This document shows, piece by piece, positions 22,061 to 34,000 of a stretch of DNA of 64,000 nucleotides. The translations under genes were made by a program, and so were the position numbers. This DNA is from Atriophallophorus winterbourni. Taxonomy: Eukaryota > Platyhelminthes > Trematoda > Plagiorchiida > Microphallidae. Every line of letters starts with the position of its first letter. The stretch's first letter is position 1. The DNA lies in the NCBI GenBank assembly GCA_013407085.1, contig JACCGJ010000655.1, positions 124,001 to 188,000 of the forward strand. Direction: 5' to 3'. Below the pieces are notes generated by a model. The model saw only the letters and a program-made list of their open reading frames with translations. It did not search any database and had not been told where the DNA came from.

Positions 22061-25000
22061 GTATGTTCTATAATGAACGCCTACAATATTAATCATCACA
22101 TTTCCATCTTTTATTTCGTACACATCACTTCACATTTACAATTCATTCATTACATTTTGAATCGTTTAATGTTTCTTTATTCATACGCGGTTGCTTGCTT
22201 TCAGGCAGCACTATATAGGAAAATTCTGTAAATTTTTGATCGTGCAATGCATGTTTCCACGGACTGTGTAGTGCTTAGGTCATGCACCGCTACAACTGTG
22301 TTGCATGGTATACAGTCTTGAATTCTCAGCAATTTCACTATCATCATAGTTTAACATTTCGACATGAAACTTCACGTTTTCAATCGTCTTTTATTTTAAT
22401 TGGTGGTGACCAATAGGGTGAATACTTCCTCTATTGCCGAATACTTCTTACCTACAAAACATCCTTGACAAATATAGCAAACTTTGTAACTAGAGATGGA
22501 CCTCAACTCAACTACTTCGTGTCAGATGCAACGTTTTTCAGCGATTGCACGTGCATCTATTGCTGGCACTGACCACTGGGTTATCAAACTGATTCCAAAA
22601 ATGTATCGAAAATTTATGTGCAAGACACTTTATCGTTGTAGCAAAAGTAAAGTTTACAGGAGGCGATACGATCGGAGCAATATTAAGGCTCTGCAACTGA
22701 TGATTTCTCCAACCAACTCAGTCTTCTCCGACAGTGATTTATCGCAAGAATGCGATACAATCACAAAATATCTGAATTTCTGTTACGACATTTGCTGCCC
22801 AGTTGAAACAATCTGTATAAGACCTGAGAATTTCTCGTCAGCTGCAATAAAAAGATTGCACAGGCAAAACGAGCGGGATTACCGTAGCGGTAATAAGGTG
22901 TTGATCAAAGAACTGACTAAGTGTTAGGAGGATTACCTGATTGCCCTGCTAACACTAAGGCTATAAAATCTGAAATTAAACATCTTAATAAGCTGTATGT
23001 AACTTCATTGCTACGTGAAAAAGACACTAGGCAATTATGGAAGGCATTAAGATAACTTTGCGGCCAGGACATTGTGCGCGGTTGTCTGGCAGCTCGCTAT
23101 ATCAATTTAATCTGGATTTGGGTGGTGAAATACGTGCATAATAATCAGTCAACTTTTACATTGTTACAATAAGATGACACGGATTTAAGTATATTTAAAT
23201 TTGATGTACTTACAAAGCTCAGCAGGTTAAAAGTAAAGTCCCTGGCCCAGACGGGTAACCCCTATTGGTACTTAAAGTATGTGAGCCATGGATTGCCAAA
23301 CCAATAGCTTCCATTTTCAATCGTTGGCTCTCTGCTGGCACCGTTAAAAATGGTTGGAAAACAAGTTTTAAAAGTCCCGGAAAGTCTAGTTTTTGATAGC
23401 CTACAGAATGCGCCATCCTTGGAAGATGAGTATCATTTCGCTTACCAAAAGCAACGCTCTACCTTGATGCCGTTGTATGCCTAGCTCACATAATTATGAA
23501 AGAGCTTGACAGTAAACCATTAGCCGTCAAAGTTTGGTTTTTAGATTGCACTAACGCGTTCGGCTCTGTAGACCGTGTCCAACTGATGGACATAGGGAAA
23601 ACACGAGCCATACCATCCAAATCAATTAAATTGATATGGGGATACTTTTCTGATAGATCTCAATACGTTGAAATTAGCAGGCTACGATCTACCTTGCTCC
23701 CGACTGAGAAAAGGGTTCTTCATGGTGGGATTTTATCTCTTCTTCTTTGCAGCATACCTGGCTGCGCTTTCACAATCTCCCACGGTATTTACTTTGAAAT
23801 AAGCAGATGACGTAGTCATTGGACTTGCAACATCCAGAAACGACTCTTCAAATCTGCTTGCTGCTGATCTAGCTGAGAGTTTTATCTTTAAATCGCGAAA
23901 GATTTACTGAACTTGTGTTCACTAATACGCGTGGTGAACCTATTTGCATTAATCTTTATCTAGAATTAAGTCTACAAACCTGACTAGAGGGAAATATGCC
24001 ATGTATCTAGGCGTCACCATATACGCCAACCTTACTTGGTCCAATCTTCTTAATACTTTACTTACTAAAGTTCATTGGTTTTCTTTTTATGCTTTTCATC
24101 TTTGTTCTCTCGGCTTTAGGTCTAAGCTAATTTGTCACTTCATATTCTCATGTATGTCATCTCATATTCTGTACTGTTCACCGGCTATTTTCCCAACACT
24201 TCTTTCAAAAGACTCAAACGTTGCATCAGGATCATTTCACACGCAAACATTATTCCTTATGAGGCTATTATAGAAAAAATCTTGAAGCAACATTTTTCAT
24301 CTTGCGATTGGCTCATAAATACTATCCTCAATGATAATTCCTATCCACTGCATGAGGATCTCCTTCAAAGTCAATCTTCCACAATGACTCGTTCAAAACA
24401 CTGCCTTCTAGAACATCATCATATCGGAGATCATTTATCCCATTTGTTTCACGATACCTTTGCCAAGAGAATTGCTTATTGAACAAATACGGTCTAATTT
24501 ATCTCGATGATATCATGTAGATTTTCTGCAAATATTATTCTCTTATGTTTAACTTGTACGGTATTCATTGTTTTTTTCAAACACTGGTCTGAAGTTGAAA
24601 TATCGAAATGTTTCGAATAAAGCTTTTACCTTCTTCGAAATCTCATCCCGTAAGCACCACCTCGGTTTGTGCATCAAATTACCGCACCGCAAGTTTTTCT
24701 ATATTCTATTACCCACTTCAGCTCAACCTGCAAAATTTTTATTTGTCAAATTATGATTCTTTTAACAAATAAAATTTCGTAGTCGCAATAACGGTTTGAG
24801 AAAAATGTTTAGTTATTCAATTGATGATATCGATTCAACATTTTAGGTATTTGTTCTGCTGCTGTCCATTTGTGTGCGTTCTACATTTCTGTAGATTGAT
24901 GTGAACATTCTCTTTAATATTCATTTTCATTTTCCTAATCTTCCCAACAGCCAATGTTTTGTTGGTTCACTCACTCCGTCAGACAATCCGAAATTTTATT

Positions 25001-28000
25001 TGGATTGTTTAAACTACGTGTACAATGCATATCGAGCATTACAAACTCCACGACCGCCACTGATTGTCAACACAATGGGCTGGACCCAAGGTAATGATGC
25101 TTTTGATTCGATTGTTGACCCACAGCACTCGATCCAACGTTGATCACGTCACCTCTCGTTTCGTGTTCAGCCGTTTATTTTGTTAACAAGCACAATCCGC
25201 TAACCGTCCGCCAATTGGCAAAATGTTTATTGCGCAAATGACAAAGACAAATTACTCATATACGAACCAACTAATTGCAACCAATACCTCTACAGTGTCC
25301 TCGTGCAATTCTTTTCTTTCTTTTATTGTTTTCTTTCTTTTCGGCACCTCCTAGCCATGCATTGTGCCGGAGGGTAACGTTCCGCATATCATCCGGACCT
25401 CTGCGATATATTATTATTATTACACAAGTCTTTACAGACGATGTGCCAACAAGTATACCATGAAGAAGGTACACGATGAAGTTGAAGTGGTTCCATAGTT
25501 CTTGTTGAAGGCGACATACTACCCGGTTGCCAAGGCCGAAGTAGGGGGTTAGCTTAGGGGACCCCACCCGGAGCCTTTGACTCAAAAGTCTTCCCGCAAG
25601 GCAGCGGTTTTTCCCTTCGCGAGAGCCGGTGACCATTTTGACGGTTCTCGCGCCTTTATTGAAGTGCCTCGGCGATTGTTCGAGTACGCCTCTCTAGCCT
25701 TTGCACGACCAGGTGCAACCTGCAAGGTAGCAGGGATTTTTCCTCATGGTTCACTCCCGAAGCCTTTCCCGCAATCAGGTATGCCTCAAGGCAGCGGAGG
25801 TTTGAAATCAGGGTTTCCCTTCCCTTAGACGGACTGCCCTCCCAGGCTGAAGAGCTCCATCTGCCCGGAGCAAACTGGTTTTCATGCGCCAGTCATCCGC
25901 CTTCGCCCCTTCTCCTGTCAGTAGAAACAGTTACGCCACGTGCAGGTCAGAAGCTAGGCTTTGGTTGTCAGAGGCTGTTTGAGACGCACGCCATATGGGA
26001 GCATTTTATAGACAGGATCGATTCACGGTTCAGTTTGGTGGTCGATACGTTCAATTCACCAACCGATCAAGTCTCTTTATTTCCACGTCTTTCCATCCTC
26101 CGTGGCTTCCTTGGTCACTCCCGCGTGGTTCAGTTTCATCGTACGGCTGGTGCCACGAACTCGTTACTCCCGGTGTTTTATCGATTGCAATTGAAGTCTA
26201 GTCAATTTTTACTCAGTCCGACGATCCCAGTTCCACGTTTGGTGATATCCGCGAGGAATTGCTCCCGTACTCCAAGTTTGTTTATAATTCAGAACCATCT
26301 TGCAGTATAACTCACTCATCAATATTATCACCACCGCTGTGCAATCATGCAGGACTTTGTGCTGTGCAGCTAACACCGTGCTAAATTGATTGGCCAGATG
26401 AAGTGAGCTGAAACAGATTGGAGCCTCACTACCATTTTCTGTTCATTTTCCTTCCTTATATCTGTCTAGGCCTGGGCAACCTGACAGCATCTCAACCCAC
26501 GTGCGGTCTCTGACTGTGCGGCACTTTGCCTGAATCAGACTTGTGCTTTCACATCATACATCACACAGATATACCTCCAGGCAACCCGATGTCTAACCCA
26601 CTATTGTAAAATGTATAGGTTAAGCAGATAGTTATACTATTTGTGTGGACATTAATTGTGTTTCGTAAATGATTAAGTATATTGCCAAGGGGATTATTGT
26701 GCCCATGTAGTTATCTGGTTATACAAATTGCGCAGTAGGTAGATCATTAGGTTTCGTACCATATCTTTGAGCTCCTAAAACTGGCTTTTTAATTACATTT
26801 CTCGTATTATTTGTACTTTGACTAACACATCACAGTGATTAAATATGATATTCGTCGTAATTGTGCTGATTGCTTCATTTTAAGGATTCAGTAATCCCAC
26901 TGTTTCTTTGGCGGATCAAGTTTTAACTTTATCCGGTTTAACTTCTGGCTTGTCAGAGCGAATATCTTGTATCTTATTTTCGAACTCAACAAATTTTTTT
27001 ATTTGACCTGTCCGTGCGCTTCCCTTTTCAGGTCTTGGTTTGTGCTTGCTAGTCGAACAGCTACTGATGGTTCGACCAGATCTTGTTGCACAAATTCAGT
27101 TGCAACCACACCAACCCGGGGCCCGTTTAAACTTACCCGTTTTGGATGAAGCTACACTGCGTTCGATGCAAGGCTGGGATTCACACGTTAGTATTTAACT
27201 GTTTATTTTCATTATCTCTCATTGTTGAGCGCACCTTCATATTTGCTAGTTTAACGAGATGCCATAGATTTAGGGAGCTCTATTGCCCGATGATGGTGTT
27301 CCGCTTGGTATTTCTCCTCGTGATTTTCATTTTAGACTGTCAAACTGTTCATCCTCAAATTTTAGTTTATTCAGCATATGTTCTCGTTGCTGTTGTTGCT
27401 CTCCCGTAACTCAAATCAGTTTTCATGCAACTTATTCTCCCTCGCATCCGATTGGTAAAATTAACAGCACATACTCAAGGTATAATTTCCGTTGCTAAAT
27501 GCTATGTGTATATGATGGACGCCTATCGATTCTCCTGGTGGAATGATACTTGTCAACATTCCATGCTTAACTTGTGGGTAACGTTCTTAAGATACGTTGA
27601 AATGAAATCAGGGGAAGCTGTTTTGCTTGCTGTATTTTGTGGTGTTTCGGTAGTGTTCGTTCCACACAACTCGGAACTGACGTCAGCGAAGATTCCTCTC
27701 ATTATTGATTGACTTGTCGCGTCGACGCACTTCCAATATAATTGAAGTTTTAGATCTAATCTGTTTATGTATGTACGCTTGTGTCATAACGAGTTTCAGA
27801 CAATGCTGCACATCCTTGTAGGCTGTGTTTGAGCTTTGATATCATCACAAAAATCTAATAAGGTGTGTAAACGATGACGTTGTGACCAAATAAACTCTAC
27901 GTACATCACAGGTTGTGATTCTTAGATGGAGTTATACGTGAAGTCTAATATCGCAAGCCTGGAACCAGTCAATATGCCGCACAGTCAGATACTGGACGTG

Positions 28001-31000
28001 GGCTGAAAGGCTGTCATGTTCCCTTAGGCTTGACCAGTGTTTATGAATGCTTGCTGGTAGTATCTTAGCCCACGTGCAGTCTCTGACTGTGCGGCACTTT
28101 ACCTAGATTAGGCTTGTGCTTTCATACTATACCATATACTGATAGTGAGATTTCTACATGTTGTTGCATATATTTGGCATTCAAATAAGCAATGTTAAAT
28201 GTCTACTCCAAAGGTATTCTATAGCTGTACAATCGCGCGCCTTTCCGTTAACGGCGTGTGCTCCTTACAAACCGAAGTCAGTGGCACCAGTGTATTTTAT
28301 TTTGTCATATTTTTTTAATCCTGTATTATATTATATTTGATGAAAAAATACCCCAAAAATCATGTTGTAAAACTACAAAAACAAGCTGCTTTTTGCACAT
28401 TTGCTTTTGCATATTGCGCTCACCGGCTTTCTTTTATTCACGCGCTTGTTTATCTGCTTTCCTGCTTTATGTTACTTGGCACTTTGTCTGGCTCCAGACG
28501 TGTACTTCATCATGATGATGATGATGATATGCTCCTCGTTGCTGCATTACACAACTGTGCATCAGGCAAGGTTTCGGTTTCATAATATAGCCAAGCTTTT
28601 GGACAAGGTTGGTACGACCAACCTGTTCAATCACATTCTTCCACTGTTTCAAGCGCATGCGGATCCTGATCTTACTGCCCCTACCTGATGAGTGCAAACA
28701 GCACGAAACCGGTCGTGGTGTGTGTGTGTGTGTGTGATGAAGATACACGCTAATGAGCTTTTTTATTCATAGCCCAGCTTTGTTTTAATTGTTGCTAGTT
28801 TCTTGTCGGTCGGGTTGGTTACATTACTTCGTTTCTGGTTAACTTCACAGGATCTTTCCGATGAAAAGTTCAATCACCAAGTTATTGTTGTTCCCTCCAT
28901 GTCAAACACGTAAGTAATCGCGCGTATGCTTCTTTCTGTTCACTAGCCCACCGTCATCAAACGCCGGAGCGATAATGTTGTTTTCTGAGATGTGTCAATG
29001 TTTTGTCATGGTTCTCTCGATTGTAAGACAATGCGTTTCATTAATTACCACTAACGTTAAACACGTGCTCTGAGAGTATGGATTTCTATTTCTGCTTTGT
29101 CTATCTAATCACATCCGGGTTCGCAATGGCTTATTGGAACGCTTGTGTGTATGTATGTATGTATGTATGTATGTATGTATGTATGTATGTATGTATGTAT
29201 GTATGTATGTATGTATGTATGTATGTATGTATGTATGTATGTATGCATGTATGTATGTAGGTAGGTAGGTAGGTAGGTATGTATGTAGGTAGGTAGGTAG
29301 GTATGTATGTATGAAAGCACAAGCCTGATCCAGGCAAGGTGCCGTACAGTCATAGACTGCACGTGGGCTAATATACTGTCGGGCTACCTGGGCCTAGACA
29401 TATATGAAAAACAAAATAGAAATATACAACATTCATGACGCTAATTCTCCGAACCTGACAGAATCATTGGATGCCTTGACATTTTAAGTAAAACTCTCTG
29501 CTTCTTTTCTCATGTCACCTGAAGTTTTTTATGGATTTTATTGATCTGCTGCTTTAAGCTTTAAGCTTTTGGTTTTCTAATATTGTCCTTTTGATAGTTC
29601 ACAAACAACTCGAAAGTGTTGTGCCTCGCTTGATCGCTGTTTGTCCATATTGAACTGGTGAATAGCTCATTATTATCCCATTAGCAGACGAAATTCGGTT
29701 TAACAAACTTTCAGCTGAATCGTTAAAACGTCTACAGCAATCTGATTGTGTGTTCTACTCTTTTTAAGTCCTTGTCAGGCCGTTGCACTTTTCTCTCGTT
29801 TATCACGAAGCGGTTGTAGTGATATAATTCCATCAATTGCATAGTTTCTTAAGCTTTTGCCGGTAGTTTTCCATTCATTGATTGACTCTGGATACAACGG
29901 GTTCTGGATTAAGCACATTTCCCTAATCATGCTACCAAGGCGGGATCCACACGTGGACCCCTTGTTGGAAAGTCGAGCGTCATATACCACCATTGCCCCG
30001 TGTTATCCACTAATCGCACCCTATTGGTCCTACGACGAAGTCCATTTCCAATAAGTCGGTGCATTAAGCAGGAGAATTTGGGTAAATCCCAATCAAACGC
30101 GGTGCCGATTATTGCTAGTATAGTTCAGGCCTGGGCAACCTGACAGTATCTTTGCCCACGTGCAGTCTGTGACTGTGCGGCACTTTGTCTGGATCAGGCT
30201 TGTGCTTTCATGCCATATACCATAGTATAGTTCCATCCGGATTGGAAAGGGTTTGCTATCAATTTCTTTCTACTTACTCGCTTTTCGTGCGGTTATTTCG
30301 TGCTATCCTGTGTGCCTCGTTACGATTTTAAGTTTAATTGCTTGAGTAACCAGACTGTAACTTATCCCATGTTCAGTCTACGACTGTGCTGCACTTTGCC
30401 TGGATGAGGCTTGTGACCGTTAATTATTTTGGTGGAACTGTCTTTCAGCACTAAGCACCATACTCAAAATCCTTCTGTGCAATTTGGGGCTCCGGACCAC
30501 CGAGATTTGACGATGTTGGCGTACTTCATCAGCACGTTGGCAAACTCGCCTACCAGTTTGCCGGCTAGAGGTCCGAATGCTTCGCTCGGACATCCTGTGG
30601 CTCATTTTCTCGATTGTGTCCCTTACCGAATTCCGCTGTCGGTTCCCGTATTGGGCGATTCACCGACAACGGCAGATCCCATGGAGACCGACGTTGTGTC
30701 GGAGGAAGATCCGTGCCTGGCCGTGTGCATGCTACACGCAAAGTCTGCGTTGTTTGAAAAACCGGCGTTTTCTCCTATCACCTACACGACCGATACCATT
30801 CTCAAGTGTTTGAATGCTACACTTGTTGCGTTGTGTGCAGTTCCTCAGGAACTAGTGAGTTGCTGGCTTTCATAATTTTTTTATTAGCCAAGAAATCTCT
30901 GTTCCGCTTTTATTTGAACAAACCATAGTGATAACGAGAGTGTCCTTGTAGTTGAACAGATTCATTTGCTGTTCTGTCACACACCTCACCTATTTGGTTG

Positions 31001-34000
31001 AACATATCTTTGCTCTTTTTATTTAATGCTCTTTCCATCTGCTGAGTTTTGTCGACAATCATCCCGCTATTTAAGAATAAGGGCGATAGAGGCGACTACA
31101 ACAATTACAGAGGAATCTCCCTTCGGAATGTTGTAAGAAAATTGTTTGTTAAAGTCTTACAGATGCAACTACAAGTTTTAGCTGATAGAGTTTACTCCGA
31201 ATCTTAATGTGGCTTCCGCAGGGGAAGATCAACCGTTGACATGAGCTTCTCCCTGAGACAACTTCACGAAAACGGTCAGGAATAGTGTGTGGCACTATAC
31301 GCTATTTTTGATTTAACGAAGGCATTCGACTACGTCAGCAGGGAGGGTCTTTTCAAAATGCTTGATCTTATAGGCTGCCCTCAAGTCTATTGAAACTCGT
31401 CATTTCGTTGCACTCTGGTCTGAAGTGCTCAGTCCATTTTAACGGTTTTAGTTCAGAAGTCTTTAAAATTCGCGGAGGCGTCAAACAAGGGTGTGTTCTT
31501 GCTCCCACGCTGTTCGGGGTGTGCTAACCCGTGACATGCTATTTGCCGGCGATGCGTCAATTATTGCTCATTCCCAAGAACACCTCCAATCTCTAATGGA
31601 CTGTTTTTCGTCGGCATGCAAAGACTTTGGTCTAACAATCAGCATGAGCAAGACCAAATCCTTGGTCATGGGATTGTATCGCCTCCAATCATTACTGTTG
31701 AAAACTGTCACCTTGAGCCTGTACATCATTTCTACATATCTTGGTTCAACCATTGCGGATAACCTCTCGCTTTTCACGGAGATTATTATGCGTATTGGCA
31801 GAGCAGCTGTCATTTTGTCCCGATTGAACTCTCGTGTTTGAGGCAACCGCAAATTGACTGTAACGACAAAGATGATGGTATGCACTAAATGCTTTACTGT
31901 ACGGCAGCGAAACCTGGACCACCCACGCAAGACACGAACGGAAGCTGAATGCTTTCCATCTACGAAGCATCCGTCGTATCTTGAACATATCGTGGATGGA
32001 CAGGGTGACTAATGCTGAAGTGCTTTCAAAAGCTGGTCTACAGAGCATGTTCACCCTATTGCGACAGCGCCGCCTGCGGTGGCTTGGTCATGTCTACAGA
32101 ATGGAAAATGGTCGTATTCCGAAAGATCTACTCTATGGTGAGTTGCAATTAGGAAGTCGACCATTGGGCAGACCGCACTTGCGTTACAAAGACGTTTGCA
32201 AAAGAGATATGAAAGCTCATGGCATTGACCCCGCGTGCTGGAAAGAACTTGCTCTTGACCGTTCACTTTGGAGGCATTGTGTAAAGCGTCGTCTGCAAGC
32301 CGGGGAGGAGCAGATACAGGTCTTGGCTGCTGTACGCATATTACGCCGCCGGCGCGCAGCTGACGCCAATCGACCGAGTTCTACCTAACGTTGCGAGCAC
32401 TGCGGGAAAGATTGTTCCTCCCAATTGGGACTGTTTAGTCATTCGAAATGCTGTGGAACATGATAAAATCATCCGATTGTGATGTACATCCATGGTCGAC
32501 ATCGAAAAAAGGTGACCTGCATGTCGTCACTCAGTCGAACGTGTACTACCAAAAAGTGAACGCCTAGGAACAACTTTTTTGCAAACAACAGACGTCTTTC
32601 TGCCACCCATGAAGTTTACCTTGAGAGGGAATTTCCAACATCTGCTTTTGTGGCGTTAACACAACACTGTCTTAGTGCTTTCGAGATTGCGTTTGAAATG
32701 TCTTTATGCCATGTATGTGCCATGCACGGATGTGCAATCGTGCAGCATTTCTTGCTGTACGGCTAACATCGTGCTAAATTGATTGGCCAACGGTAGTGAG
32801 CTGCATGCTGAAACACGCTGGAGTCTCACTACCATTTCTATTCCCCCCTCATATCTGTCTAGGCCTGCGCAACCTGACAGTATCGTAGCCCATGTGCATT
32901 CTCTGACTGTGCGGCACTTTGGTATTCATTGGTTTTTATAAGGTCCGTCTGTCCGTTCGCCATCACGCCCGTTGGTTGGTGGAATTTATGTGTGGCATTC
33001 TTGTCCATCGCGTTTTCATTGGTCCATAGGTTGTAGCCAATTGGAGGTGCTGGTTAATAGATGTCGTTGTTCGGCGAACACCATCTGAACAACATCCCCA
33101 TCCTGATCTACGTATATTCTCCTCTAGTGCTGTGCGGCACTTTGCCTGGATCAGGCTTGTGCTTTCATACCATACCATGTGTTCTTCGTTGATCTGCTTG
33201 CTGTATATCGTTTCAAGTTATTCACGTAAACTTGTCTCATCTGTGTTGCATATGACACCCGGTAATGGCCGGGATAGTAATCTGAAATAACAATTTTCAA
33301 AGAATATTACTGGGGGCATACGGTCCATTTGAAGACTACACGCCTATGTTCATTTGAAAAGAACTAGGTGCGTAGATGTAGGTGAATCATTCACGGCAGT
33401 CCGTGAGTGAGTCCGGTTGAGTGATCCCTTTGAGACCTACCGAAACTGGAGCACTCTAGTACTTGCAGCGTGCGGTTCCATAGACACTGTTCTCTTGCGA
33501 ATCTGTTATTTGCTGTGCTTTCATGTCACCTTGTAATTATAGTAATCTGCGGGTATTCCCTACAGCCAGGTTTCCGAACTCGCTTCGTCTAACTTGTCCG
33601 GTATCGTGTTTTCTTTTAAGATGACGCTAAATTCTAAAGGCGCGTGGTTCAAGCAATGCATTACTGTGACTGGGCGTATATCTCTCTGTGATGTATGCCA
33701 TAGACTGCTTGTGGGATAACCAACGGTCAGGCTGCTCAGACCTAGACATATATGACAATGAAAATGTCTCCGATAAGCGAACTTAACCGGGTTGTTGCAC
33801 CGGTTTTCATTCTATTCGTAATTCGTTGCAGTTCTCAAAAGCCTTCCATAGGCCTGGACTTATTCCAAAATTTTTTGCGCAGGTTATTTTCGCATTCTCC
33901 ACATTTATGTTATTTTGTGTTCCTTAATGCGTAACTTGTAGAACTATGGTTGGGGGAGTTTATGGAAATAAATGGTATGATACCTTCTAGACGGATTGTT

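Noticed and set aside
29078..29362. Open frames rich in Tyr/Val/Cys or Ile/His/Thr repeats
   Set aside because: Translations of the (GTAT)n microsatellite, not genes.
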